From assembly GCA_963281255.1 (NCBI GenBank), contig OY725504.1:558001-622000 (forward strand): 64,000 bases of DNA, given 5' to 3'. The position numbers and the translations under genes were made by a program. Source of the stretch: Aphrocallistes beatrix. Taxonomy: Eukaryota; Porifera; Hexactinellida; Sceptrulophora; Aphrocallistidae. The notes beneath the pieces are model-generated. The model made no database searches and was not told the DNA's origin. It saw only the letters and a program-made list of their open reading frames with translations. Below, piece after piece: positions 56,601 to 64,000 of this stretch (position 1 is the stretch's first letter; each line of letters begins with the position of its first letter).

Positions 56601-59600
56601 TACTAGCAAGTATGCATTCTACTAATGAGTATTAATAAATGTATACGTATTTTGGAGTATTATGTGAATTCTCTGAAATTTTAGTATTTTTACACTTTTA
56701 TCGAATATCCTGCCCTGGATATATGTATATTATGTCAATTTATATATATATATATAGTATATGGGCAAAGTAAATTATTCGTCACCTTGATGAATATAAA
56801 AATAAATAAATCCTCTATACTATACACAGTCGACTCCGCTTAATAGGGTCACATCGGTAAGAGGACATTTTGCCCCGATTAAGCGGAGAAACCTATTAAC
56901 CGAAAATATTTTGTATTAGCTTCTATGTGTGAGAGCAATTCCGTTCCTGCCAAAAGTGGGCCGAATAAGCGATTGACCCGATTAAACAGTGACCCTATTA
57001 AGCTGAGTCGATTGTATAAAATTGGTGATGATTTAAGATTCTAACCTTGCAATGCTTCTATGCATTGTGGGATGGAGAAACTTTCCGAGTTGTTATGTCC
57101 CAGCTTTCCATAGCCTCCGTCTCCGAACGAGTAAACAGAGCCGTCGTTGTTGATAGAATAAGTCGAGTTGACTCCCGTCGTTACCTGACAACAGAAATGA
57201 CTGTAAACAAATTGGAACAACAAAGAAACAAATATTAAATCCGTGAGAGCTATATTTGGTTCCTTTTAGAGAGTGTTTTTTTAGAACTTTTTTGAACCAC
57301 TGCGTTAGAATATGAATATACAGTCGACTCCGCTTAATCGGGCCACTTCTGGCAGGACTGGAATAGCTCTCACACATAGAAGCTAATACAAAATATTTTC
57401 GGTTAATAGGGCTCTCCGCTTAATCGGGTCAAAATGTCCTCTGACCGATGTGGTTAAGCGGAGTCGACTGTAATTCAAAAATTGGTCTCGGATATTCTGT
57501 CCCGATTAAGCGGAGTTCCCAATTAACCGATGAAATTTAGTATTAGCTTCTATGTAAGGGAACCATTCCATTCCTGGAGACTTGTCCCGATTAAGCGGAG
57601 TCGACTGTATTACAGTCGACTCCGCTTAATAGAGTCACCGCTTAATCGGGTCAACGGCTTAATTGGGCCACTTTTGGCAGGACTGGAATAGCTCTTACAC
57701 ATAGAAGCTAATACAAAATATTTTCGGTTAATGGGGTTCGCTTAATCGGGGCAAAATGTCCTCTGACTGATGTGACCCTATTAAGCGGAGTCGACTGTAT
57801 TATATCCAATCCACTCACTTTCTGTGTGCATTCCAAGTACTCGCACAGCTCAGGCCGATTGGTGGATTTAGAGTCGTTAGCAAGTTGTCCTAGCCCGCCG
57901 GCCCCCCAGAAGTAGACTTTAGCTTTCCCTCCCACTATCCAGTCCTCAGGGTGCTGATTGGACCATTGCATCAGCTGTGTGTCCATGTCTACAGACCAGC
58001 TAGAGGGAAGTCTGGCTTCCTTCTCACACTCACTCAGCTCTTCTTGGGAGGAACCGGGGAAGTCCTCGGGAAGAGAGGAACGTTTGGCGAAACTTTCAAC
58101 CGCAGTTAAGGCCTTGAATATATATATAGATATTATACTATGTATATAAATGCATAAAATAATTTTATAAACTTTTCTCATCTAAGAATGGTAAGAGATA
58201 AGGAATGTCAAATATTTTTTTACAATTTTTCGTGTGTATGTCTTGTACGGTGAACAAATCTCCATGAAAGAAATCTAAATACAGTGGAATTCGCTTATTA
58301 GCAACTCGAGTTTTGCTCATAAAATGGTTGCTAATACGCGAAGTTGCTAATAAGGGAACAGAATTAACACAAAATCTTCACCTGGGACCTGAAGATTGGT
58401 TGCTAATAGAGCAATATTGCTAATAAGGGAATTCCACTGTAGTTTAAAGTTTTTAATCTAGGCTCAAACCTGTCTAAACTCAGTCAACCACTTCCAGGAT
58501 TCAGGCTTAACCTCTCCGAGGAGAGTAGCGTTCGGAAACAGTTTGCAGATGTCACTTTCTATCCACAGCTGATCGAGTCCCAGTCCGAGGGATAAGGAGG
58601 AGAGGGATTGGTGCAAGCGACTATGTGTCAGTTGCTTCTGACTGACAATCTCTTGCTAGAAGAAGGGAATTCTATCAAAACCAGTGTTTCACTCAATCGA
58701 CATCCATGGTACCAGAGCGAAAATTAAACGGGAGTAGCATTTTCAAAGTTTGAGAAATTCCACATGAGAGTAAGAACTAAGCTCGTTTATATATAAATCA
58801 ACATACCTGCTCGAACTTGTGCTGTTTATGCATGACAACACCCAACTGCGATAGGAATGCTTTGAGAAAAGGAGCAGAGTCCATCTGTTCGATTCCGCTC
58901 TGTCTGAGCTTAGCCTTGCAGTAGTAGAGAGTTCGAGCTCTGAACAGGATGTCAGGGGTGATAGGGAGTGAGTAGAGGGAAGAAGAGTGGAGGTGACACG
59001 AAATCATTCTATCGGGGCCAGCTGATGTTAGACAGACAACTGCCGGGTCAATTCGAGTTGAGAGAACTTCTTCTCCGGACTATGAGAGAGAAATATATAA
59101 TAAAACACAAATATATAAATATACATATACACAGAAAATGCAAAAAAAACATGCCATTTTCGTTGCAAGGAATAAGTAATCCTTTGTTTAGATTTTAGAA
59201 CAACTGGATTACGATAAAGAATCGTAAATTCGAAAACTCATCAAACATACATCAACAACACAACAAACTCCCAACACCAACTGAGAAACAACCACATCGT
59301 TACACTTTCGCTCTTACTCCATTACAAATGTAATTCACAGATATGGATATAAATTACATTTCAAATCTGACAATTTCGGTATTATATAATGAATAAGTTG
59401 TCCAGGCGTCTGGACAAGGTTTAGATAATAATCGGGTGCACAGGGGGATTTTAAGTACTAAATATTATGTATATATTAATTTCACACCTGTCAAACGAAT
59501 TTTGCAAAATATTCTGACTATCTTTCAACTGTTGGCCTGGAGTTTAGGGTAATAATATTGTGAATATTTCAGTTCGTTTACATATTCTTGTATTTAGATA

Positions 59601-62600
59601 ATGATGAGGTACATTCAAATAGAACTGCCATATGGGCCGAATGGGCTCGAACACATTGTGACCAGGGATATCCCATTCACTGAGTTGAATGATCTCTCCA
59701 AACCAGTTATAACTCCAGTTATAACTTCAGTTATAACTCCAGTTATAACTTCAGTTATAACTTCAGTTATAACTCCAGTTATAACTTCAGTTATAACTCC
59801 AGTTATAACTCCAGTTATAACTTCAGTTATAACTCCAGTTATAACTCCAGTTATAACTTCAGTTATAACTCCAGTTATAACTATAATATGAATATAACGA
59901 GCATGCTCTAACTCCAGTTATAACTCCAGTTATAACTGAAGTTATAACTCCAGTTATAACTCCAATTATAACTGAAGTTATAACTCCAGTTATAACTCCA
60001 GTTATAACTCCAGTTATAACTATAATATGAATATAACGAGCATGCTCTAACTCCAGTTATAACTCCAGTTATAACTTCAGTTATAACTCCAGTTATAACT
60101 CCAGTTATAACTGAAGTTATAACTATAATATGAATATAACGAGCATGCTCTAACTCCAGTTATAACTCCAGTTATAACTGAAGTTATAAGCACGCTTATC
60201 ATGACATAAAGCATCTCCTATACTAGGAGCTGCACTAAAAAGAATTATTGAAGATATAAATACTCACACTAGTGATCCACATGGATATAGTGCCATCACT
60301 ATGTCCTGCTACTATGAAGACGCCACAATAGGAGAAAGAGAGGGATGTGACTTGTCCATTCAAGGAATAACAAGAAGTGGATAGTTCCATTTGTTTCTCC
60401 AGGAGAGTAGAGGCATCTGTCTGTGAAGCAACCTGGATATCGTATGGCCAATGAGGAATGGACCAGACGTGCACCATACCTCTGTCTCCTCCACTAAAAA
60501 AGGAAATCGAAATGATATCTCAGAACAGGAAAAGTATCGATGATTTGAAAACAATCGCATATGCCAACTTGAGCCATGATAAAAGCGGGACGCTTTTGGT
60601 ATTGAATTTCGCGGGACATGGCGGGACGCAATAGAGAAGTATTATATATAGAATAAATAAATCGGGACATAACGGAGAAATTTCATGTTGTAAAAACTAT
60701 GTAAATACACTCGAGAAAATTAGCTCAATGAAAGAGTTAAAAAATCGGGAGAACATACCAAGCGAGTAGGTCGTTGCTCTGAGGTGTGTCAGATTGTAGC
60801 CACGAGAAACAGATCTGATTGGGCAGTGCTATGAAGCCTATACTGTCCCATTCTCCATTCAGCCGCCCGCACACCTATAAAAGGATCAATTGTAAAGAGT
60901 GTAAGAGTTAAACAGAGAAAGTCTAAGACTAGCTCATCCACCTTGATAGCTTCTCCCTCAGCTAGAGTAGCGAGTAGAGTGCCAGATGGGTTGAACTGGA
61001 GACTCTGTACCACATTCTAATAAAACATACAATTCAATCAATACTCCTCTCATCTATACAAATGGGAACCAGTCAACTCTACCAACTACCAAATGAAATG
61101 TACGATTTTAATAGCAGGATTTTCTGTTGATTTGGTAGTTGACTTAGTACAGTTCATTAGTGGAACGAGCTGACTGGCATTCATACAAATACTCAGTGAG
61201 TTCAACAATAAATGTGTTTGTCAAGGATAATTATGTGAGTTGGGATTAAGCATTGGAGTTAGTGTAGTGTGTGCTACCTCGTGCAGTACTAGTGTTTTGT
61301 CCCGCTTTATATCTTCCTGAATGCTCTTCTGAGAAAATAAAGTCACAGATCCTCTGCTAGACCCAACAGCTAGCGTCTGACCGGATTCATCCCAAGCAAG
61401 TTTAGAAACTGCGCCTGAAAAGTAAACAAAAACAACAACAAATGTTGAAATATTTGCTACAACAACCAATGGAGTCTGTGGAGTAACTGACCAGTATCAC
61501 TCAATCGTGCATCTTTCAACTCTCTTATATCCACGTCCAAATTCCCATCTCCCATCTTGTCCAGTTTAACATTAGCCACATGGACAGATCCATCTATGCA
61601 GGCTATGACGAGAGAGGGAGTGTATTCCCTCTGCTCCGTGTCAGTAGGGGAAGGAGTGAAAGGGGGTCGGAAGGAAGAGAACGTTATGAGTCTGTCCAAC
61701 TGTTCCACTGCTTTCAGTATAGGCTTACTTCCTCCTGACAGACTGTCTATGTACCAGACATTCAGTGTGTACTCTCTGCTGGCTGCAACGTACTGCCCGG
61801 TTGCCTGGAATAACATACAGAGTATACACAGGAACATACCTCGAATATTGATAAAACATTCAATATTGAAATATTCTCTTAAAGATTAGAATCTGTAATA
61901 CTACACAGGTAACCTAGCACGTACATCTACTGTGATGTAGGGCAGCACAGAAGATGGAATGAGTTTAGGAGTGGTCTCAGATTTTCCGGGAGAAAGCGGA
62001 AGTTGCAGAGTGTCTGGGTCAGGAGAAGAGAATTCAAGAGTAGACTCTGTAACCAGATTTCCGTTGGAACCTTTCCACACGCGAATAGTATTGTCTTTAG
62101 ATCTGATGAGCATTTAGAATATTCAGTAAGAAGCAAGAGTGGTCTGTTGCCACTTCATAATTGTCTAACTCACATAGAATAGAGTCTGCTAGTCTTCTCA
62201 GCCCAAACTGTACTCATTACCTACAGAATGCATGTATAATTAGTTACAATACTTGACAACAATTTGGATCGCAAATATGTAAGGATAATAACCTGCTTAG
62301 AATGTCCTTCCATCTGAGTCAGTGCGTCTATCATATCAACATCTGAAACAGAATATATCAGGTAATTACACTGAAAATTTAAACGAAGATATTTTCATAT
62401 TTTATGATTAATCTCACCTAAGTGTACAGAAAGTGTAGATGACTCCTCTTTTGTAAAAATCAAGAGTTTTACAAGTTGCTCCGTGGCCCATTCCTTGTCA
62501 TCGCTGGAGAGCTGATTAGAAAACTGACAAGCAGACAATGCATCCGCAAGGTTCACTACTCCGTATATGCTCCTCCACGTCTCCTCTATAAGTTTAGAAC

Positions 62601-64000
62601 AATATTAGAGATTGAATAATCACTTTTCAAAGTTTTATTCCATTTTCTAATTTCGCTCAACTGTAAATGAGCTAATTTGGGAATATTATGGCACCAAGAA
62701 ATCAAAGAGAAAGTATCTATACTATCTTTACAAGCGCGTTTGCGCACTTTCGTAGCGCAGCTAGCGAACACTTTGCGTTCTTCTGCGAGTGCATAGGAAT
62801 GCCAACAAATTTATAAGTCCCTACGGGTGTCAAAAATTGAATATTTTTACAAATCAATTTAAAATTTGCCTATTTTATAAACATATTGTAAACAAAAATA
62901 TAATAATAATTATATAATAATTATATAATTATTATATAATTATTATATAATTATTATATAATTATTATATAATAATTATATAATTATTATTCAATTATTA
63001 TTCAATTATTATAGCTTATATATTAAAACGCTAGGATTTTTTGTTTGTTTGTTTGTCCGAATTGATTGAAGAATTGGCAAGTCGTACAATAGATACATAA
63101 AGTAAACAAATTACCAAAATAAGCTAGAGACTAGCTTCCAACGGTTGACATGGGGTGAGTTACATAATTCTAATATAAGTAAAATATTACCAGATTTAGC
63201 CGAGTTGATCGCATCTATCACAATTTCAACCAGCATCTTAGTGACTGGGAAATTGATCGTAGCGAAAACTGTGGTATCATTCACAGAGGAGTGTGTGTTC
63301 AGGAAATAACTGTCTGTTAAAGTTTTCGCTAGAAAAAAAACTGATTATAAGTACTACTAGTATTAATATTAATTCACCAATAAATCTTAACAAAATCAAC
63401 AATCAACACCCACGAATGAAATACCAGCAACGTAGATGTACTTACTCGCAACAAGGGCAGCTAGGACATCCCTGGTACAACAAGCTACTAGCTGAGTGAG
63501 AGATTCCATGTTCTGGCTGAGAACTTGTTTGATGGCAGAAGCGATACAGACACTGTTGTCCAGACCGTGGCTGTAGCTACCGAGACGATTGGTTGCAGAG
63601 AGACGGAATAGGCGTAGGAGTAGGACGAGATCTTGGATCCCTGAATGTGACAAGTATAAATAGGAGAACTTTCACAAACCTAACTCAATTTATTATTATA
63701 TACTCAGATCTTAAAATTTAAATCTAGAATTAAGAACACGAATGGAAAAAAATATCTGTTCGTATTAACGAAATTCTACTGTAGACAGCCGGAAAATAAA
63801 CAAGTTAAAACACGAAAATATAAGAGCAAATTGTTTCAGCTTAGAAGTGCACAGTACTAACCTATATTGACCAGTCCGTACATGAAGTCGTTAGGTTTGA
63901 GGGAGAGAGAGGAGAAAGCTAGTAGCATCAGCTGGCGAGACATTTGGGTCTTGATTGCAGAGGTTATTCTATCCACTGAGTTGATGTACTCGTCCAGACT
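32614..64000 (-). CDS. HERC1: HERC1-type giant HECT E3 ubiquitin ligase, 3' half (5' end outside window)
   Basis: Exons, 5' to 3': 64000-63862 (open at the edge), 63640-63446, 63328-63191, 62585-62418, 62342-62293, 62220-62174, 62102-61925, 61804-61492, 61414-61278, 61016-60942, 60874-60759, 60493-60268, 59079-58807, 58655-58470, 58112-57819, 57184-57046, 56558-56377, 55823-55650, 55391-55190, 53984-53788, 53057-52983, 46581-46363, 46101-45932, 44776-44686, 38468-38320, 37767-37518, 37267-37115, 36516-36211, 32802-32614. All are GT-AG with matching phases: 5031 nt, 1676 residues plus stop. Order: WD40 repeats (about 215-595, e.g. DNTIRVW), an RCC1-like propeller (about 815-1170, e.g. [15 protein letters not shown]) and a HECT domain ([20 protein letters not shown], catalytic C1624 in LPTAQTCF). 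This order and the C-terminal [16 protein letters not shown] match HERC1, a Golgi/cytosolic ligase. HERC2 lacks the WD40 block. Two genes lie in its introns. Confidence 0.93.
32956..33128. mobile_element. TA-flanked MITE, family I, copy 2
   Basis: Left CAGTCAGGGTCGCTTATTGT, right TAAGCGACCACCCTGACTG, TA on both sides. It lies in the last HERC1 intron, upstream of the Ras-like gene. Confidence 0.85.
33429..33436 (+). promoter_or_regulatory. TATA box of the nested Ras-like gene
   Basis: TATAAAAG 39 nt before the ATG at 33468, implying a very short leader if initiation is about 30 nt downstream. An out-of-frame ATG at 33452 would be in the leader only if transcription starts further upstream. 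Confidence 0.55.
33468..35223 (+). CDS. atypical Ras-like small GTPase (RERG/RASL-like), nested antisense in HERC1 intron
   Basis: Exons 33468-33582, 33709-33794, 34236-34516 and 35076-35223 join in frame (630 nt, 209 residues). P-loop is GDRSVGKS at 12-19. The segment [11 protein letters not shown] is the G5 motif and resembles RERG most. Key residues are missing elsewhere: the DTAG motif reads DIAE (59-62) and NKxD reads CKLD, so guanine recognition and hydrolysis may be impaired. The C-terminus is basic ([10 protein letters not shown]) and has no CAAX box, as in RERG, so membrane attachment by prenylation is unlikely. The gene lies within the last HERC1 intron (32803-36210), opposite strand. 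The acceptor of exon 4 sits inside the target duplication of a hAT MITE. RERG, RASL11 or RASL12 affinity is inference. Confidence 0.8.
33859..34040. mobile_element. TA-flanked MITE, family A, in intron 2 of the Ras-like gene
   Basis: Left CAGTCGACTCCGCTTAATGG, right TTAAGCGGAGACTG (a few bases lost), TA on both sides. Confidence 0.85.
34892..35078. mobile_element. hAT-like MITE (171 bp), copy 2, inserted on a splice acceptor
   Basis: The element spans 34900-35070 and is flanked by perfect 8-bp copies of TATAGGAT (34892-34899 and 35071-35078). The right copy contains the exon 4 acceptor of the Ras-like gene, TATAG|GAT. Nearly identical to the inverse of 10507-10677. Confidence 0.93.
35666..35885. 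mobile_element. CTAAGTTGAC-ended MITE, copy 2
   Basis: Starts CTAAGTTGACTAATTCATTG and ends ATTAGTCAACTTAA, the same family as 10790-11008, with small indels and no clear target duplication. Confidence 0.75.
35912..36129. mobile_element. hAT-like element, degraded duplication
   Basis: The element spans about 35920-36121 with ends CAGGGTTTCATCCAG and CTGGATGAAAGCATG; flanks GATACACA and GGTGCACA match at 6 of 8. Inside, ACGCCTAAATG and GCGCGCC motifs repeat. It ends 82 bp from the HERC1 exon at 36211. Confidence 0.65.
36786..36980. mobile_element. ATGCCAAC-ended repeat in HERC1 intron
   Basis: Same family as 19402-19610; the left end is partly duplicated (CATACATGCCAACCT occurs twice). Confidence 0.6.
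37323..37475. repeat. probable MITE between two HECT exons
   Basis: Starts GGACCGTTCAAGCGTTACGT and carries C-rich tracts CACCCCCTCTCCC and CCCCGTACCCCC, ending with TTCGTAACATTCGAATTGGC. The composition is unlike the flanking intron. A short GGCCGTTCAAACGCT match lies near 22889. Ends are not defined. Confidence 0.4.
37934..38133. mobile_element. GGGTTTATCTAG-ended MITE, copy 2, in HERC1 intron
   Basis: Same family as 19613-19812 with inverted ends GGGTTTATCTAG and CTAGATAAACCC. Confidence 0.65.
38639..38793. mobile_element. TA-flanked MITE, family A, nested in an ATGCCAAC-type repeat
   Basis: CAGTTGACTCCGCTTAATAG to AAGCGGAGTCGACTG with TA flanks, lying inside the GCGGGAC-rich repeat at about 38520-38820. 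Confidence 0.85.
38821..40670. other. HERC1 intron sequence, nothing firmly recognised
   Basis: AT-rich intron DNA. Overlapping ORFs at 39574-39765 and 39656-39913 have no recognisable family, codon signal or neighbours; I do not call a gene. Confidence 0.4.
40672..41145 (+). repeat. dispersed repeat, family G, copy 2
   Basis: Head TCCGCAGAGTCGCCCTGCGG, tail CAACTCGAGTTTTAATATAT. The interior is diverged from 6484-7010. Confidence 0.45.
41885..43267 (-). CDS. CPEB1: CPEB1-type cytoplasmic polyadenylation element binding protein
   Basis: An intronless ORF of 460 residues. Residues 1-205 are Ser/Pro-rich and disordered. RRM1 is at about 211-300 (RNP2 [11 protein letters not shown]1 KGYVYLIF) and RRM2 at about 322-400 ([16 protein letters not shown]), followed by the ZZ zinc-binding domain at 406-444 with its ordered Cys and His residues. 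The phrase [11 protein letters not shown] assigns it to the CPEB1/Orb class and not CPEB2-4. The protein binds UUUUAU-type elements in 3' UTRs and controls poly(A) length and translation, notably in oocytes and neurons. It lies in a 6.2-kb HERC1 intron on the same strand. The coding region is markedly GC-richer than its surroundings. Vertebrate CPEB1 has many introns, so a retroposed origin is possible. Long ORFs on the opposite strand (41897-42670, 42720-43187) are shadows. Confidence 0.97.
   Translation of the reverse strand: MQNFELPQFFSSPFTNKSYNVTPDFTPYISPQTEKYSPLSTTCDQTTEISSFLKCLSIEENTYPVRSENPLAPKFTEITSPDSDPDSDSGSTSSSTRLSDSTSDLNSSGSSTSSFLNSFESTWGSSIVPVVSGSPPGSIFSNSIHSSFEKVWKLSAPSPQAVLSSVPDQESAQAHRPCQYDRKDDGHYPVVCTWSGALPSRRYRNPVYSSKVFLGGVPWDITEEALLGTFKQFGSLSVEWPGKETKHHRHPPKGYVYLIFDHEKSVRALLQTCTSEGPESGDFYFKISSRRMRNKEVQVIPWVQSDSNCVFRSAPRLDSNTTIFVGGLHGLLTAEALAAVMDDLFGGVVYAGIDTDRHKYPIGSGRVTFVATKNYMKAVQAGYVEIKTSKFTKRVQVDPYLEDTPCNSCCRMMGPFFCRDVNCFKYYCRLCWEWQHAVQGYRHHKPLTRNTKSSLAQCDL
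43324..43331 (-). promoter_or_regulatory. TATA box of CPEB1
   Basis: TATAAAAG on the minus strand, 57-64 nt upstream of the ATG at 43267. It supports an independent promoter inside the HERC1 intron. Confidence 0.6.
43332..44685. other. HERC1 intron sequence upstream of CPEB1
   Basis: About 1.35 kb with no recognised repeat or gene; it should hold CPEB1 upstream regulatory sequence. Minus ORFs at 43365-43646, 43639-43956 and 43926-44186 show no motif. Confidence 0.4.
45015..45212. mobile_element. TA-flanked MITE, family A
   Basis: CAGTCGACTCCGCTTAATAG to AAGCGAAGTCGACTG with TA flanks; core carries a 10-bp insertion (GAGAGGCACTGAGAGC). Confidence 0.85.
45272..45421. mobile_element. TA-flanked MITE, family B
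   Basis: CAGGTGACTCCGCTTAATCG to AAGCGGAGTTGGCTG; about 60 bp right of the previous element. Confidence 0.82.
45479..45700 (+). repeat. dispersed repeat, family G, 5' part
   Basis: Head GCGGCTAGCGAACATTTCGT and AGAGTCGCCTGGGGATATCC, then ATGACGCCATCACTCATGAT matching the TGACGTCAT region of 6484-7010; no tail seen. Confidence 0.45.
45731..45884. mobile_element. TA-flanked MITE, family A
   Basis: CAGTCGACTCCGTTTAATAG to AAGCGGAGTTGACTG, TA flanks; ends 48 nt from the HERC1 exon edge at 45932. Confidence 0.86.
46582..49990. other. large HERC1 intron, left part, with old repeats
   Basis: Contains a jerky/pogo-like end (CGAGTCTCCCAAACGGACAC) near 46673 and a diverged duplicated block: about 47395-47670 and 48155-48395 share GTAGCCTTCACA(G/T)GAGTTTTGGG and ACAAGCTTGATT. 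Further right no gene is visible. Confidence 0.45.
50015..50167. mobile_element. TA-flanked MITE, family B
   Basis: CAGGTGACTCCGCTTAATCG to AAGCGGAGTTGATTG. Confidence 0.82.
50297..50450. mobile_element. TA-flanked MITE, family A
   Basis: CAGTCGACTCTACTTAACCG to AAGCGGAGTCGATTG with TA flanks. Confidence 0.85.
50985..51370 (-). pseudogene. decayed Tc1/mariner-type DDE transposase fragment
   Basis: Read on the minus strand, broken frames contain [10 protein letters not shown] (near 51158-51190), matching the SPDLNPIEN box that surrounds the last catalytic acidic residue of Tc1/mariner transposases, and further on [18 protein letters not shown] (near 51000-51065), resembling the family C-terminus. 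Stops and frame changes separate the pieces, so it is inactive. No terminal repeats were identified. This is the only transposase trace I found in the window. Confidence 0.6.
51955..52215 (+). repeat. two tandem units of a roughly 165-bp repeat
   Basis: Both units carry TTTACATGCATTGAGTTAGG followed by TTAACCAATTA and AAAACCCTG. One unit in opposite orientation lies at about 27085-27190. Confidence 0.55.
52575..52800. mobile_element. MITE family D2 with foreign insert
   Basis: Reverse-orientation copy of 26321-26505 ending ACCGAGTTCTACTG and TA. About 90 bp of unrelated sequence starting near CAGGGGCGGTCATAGG interrupts it. Confidence 0.7.
53231..53545. repeat. possible MITE with ATAGGCGCCAAG ends
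   Basis: TATAGGCGCCAAG at the left and CTTGGCGCCTATG at the right are inverted repeats enclosing about 300 bp, including a C-rich tract near 53510. No target duplication is evident. Confidence 0.5.
54014..54234. mobile_element. hAT-like element rich in TGGGAATG motifs
   Basis: The element spans 54022-54226 with ends CAGGGTTGCCGTGGGAATGG and CCCATTCCCACAGCAACCCTG-type inverse, flanked by ATGCATGA and ATGCATGG (7 of 8). The interior is a maze of short inverted repeats of TCCCACA/TGTGGGA. Confidence 0.87.
54753..54898. mobile_element. MITE family D (AGTAGAATCTCG end)
   Basis: Starts AGTAGAATCTCGTTAATAGG and ends TTAGAGGTCCTACTG near TA; a partial relative of its end is at 63755-63782. Confidence 0.6.
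54953..55123. mobile_element. TA-flanked MITE, family A
   Basis: CAGTCGGCTCCGCTTGATAA to AAGCGGAGTCGACTG with TA flanks. Confidence 0.85.
56028..56180. mobile_element. TA-flanked MITE, family B, best-preserved copy
   Basis: CAGGTGACTCCGCTTAATCG to AAGCGGAGTTGACTG, TA on both sides. Confidence 0.86.
56827..57014. mobile_element. TA-flanked MITE, family A
   Basis: CAGTCGACTCCGCTTAATAG to AAGCTGAGTCGATTG. It lies 31 nt from the donor of the HERC1 exon at 57046. Confidence 0.86.
57321..57797. mobile_element. run of three MITEs (A, truncated B, A)
   Basis: 57321-57470 is a full family A copy, about 57481-57607 a family B copy lacking its left end, and 57613-57797 a second family A copy. The last two are joined by TATTA. 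The run ends 21 nt from the 5' splice site of the HERC1 exon at 57819. Confidence 0.88.
58282..58439. mobile_element. TA-flanked MITE, family C, intact
   Basis: CAGTGGAATTCGCTTATTAG to AATAAGGGAATTCCACTG with TA flanks; best copy of the family, in a HERC1 intron. Confidence 0.85.
59703..60190. repeat. palindromic-octamer satellite, AGTTATAACT with 2-bp linkers, in HERC1 intron
   Basis: About 31 perfect GTTATAAC cores, each usually within AGTTATAACT, spaced by CC, TC or GA to a strict 12-bp period. Three copies of a spacer reading ATAATATGAATATAACGAGC then ATGCTC (near 59882, 60022, 60126) divide it into higher-order blocks. The 12-bp period keeps an ORF open from 59601, which I treat as an artefact. 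Confidence 0.95.
60560..60760. mobile_element. ATGCCAAC-type repeat, right end lost
   Basis: Left ATGCCAACTTGAGCCATGAT and GCGGGACGC motifs as in 19402-19610; it reaches the HERC1 exon edge at 60759 and has no right end. Confidence 0.6.
62733..63080. repeat. family G fragments around an A/T palindrome array
   Basis: A family G head (CGTAGCGCAGCTAGCGAACA) lies at about 62733-62790; 62895-63010 is an array of ATAATTAT palindromes in alternating phases; 63018-63080 is a reversed family G tail (TATATTAAAACGCTAGG). Confidence 0.6.

Noticed and set aside
59601..59891. ORF with repeated PVITSVIT residues
   Set aside because: The 12-bp satellite keeps the frame open; it lies in a HERC1 intron and has no homology or coding context.
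32614..64000. Assignment of the HECT/RCC1 gene to HERC2
   Set aside because: A WD40 block directly upstream of a single RCC1-like domain and the C-terminal [12 protein letters not shown] match HERC1; HERC2 lacks the WD40 repeats.
1..64000. tRNA, rRNA or snRNA genes
   Set aside because: I looked for tRNA box A/B and conserved rRNA segments by eye and saw none; a covariance-model scan would be decisive.

Overview
The window is nuclear DNA of an invertebrate animal. The reasons are spliced genes with GT-AG introns, metazoan families (Lgl, torsin, CPEB1, HERC1, SLC44), an AT-rich background and very many short inverted-repeat DNA transposons. I cannot name the phylum from sequence alone. IFT20 implies ciliated cells.

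Layout. (1) 1-516, + strand: 3' end of an REXO4-type exonuclease gene. (2) 962-1963, +: intronless torsin. (3) 3914-5863, -: intronless tail-anchored protein of unknown family. (4) 5864-9455: gene-free, repeat-rich. (5) 9456-26273, +: a complete lethal(2) giant larvae (Lgl) gene. I traced 26 coding exons; the junctions stay in frame and give 3738 nt (1245 residues). Its introns hold two antisense genes, IFT20 (14485-14910) and SAR1 (22600-23362). (6) 28806-31151, +: intronless choline-transporter-like protein (SLC44). (7) 32614-64000, -: the 3' half of a HERC1-type giant ubiquitin ligase. I traced 29 coding exons (5031 nt, 1676 residues plus stop) running WD40, RCC1-like propeller, HECT; the 5' part lies beyond the right edge. 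Its introns hold an atypical Ras-like gene on the opposite strand (33468-35223) and an intronless CPEB1 on the same strand (41885-43267).

Four genes therefore sit inside introns of two hosts. Membrane trafficking and polarity recur (Lgl, SAR1, IFT20, torsin, HERC1, SLC44), but nothing suggests an operon or one pathway; the clustering may be chance.

The rest is dominated by non-autonomous DNA transposons: TA-flanked families (main ends CAGTCGACTCCGCTTAATAG), hAT-like elements with 8-bp target duplications, and a 9-bp-duplication element. Two 171-bp hAT copies differ at about three positions, so activity is recent. One landed exactly on a splice acceptor and duplicated it. Two satellites in introns of different genes are built on the same palindromic octamer GTTATAAC. 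A third A/T palindrome array and a (CGACA)n array bracketed by two copies of a long palindrome add to the theme.
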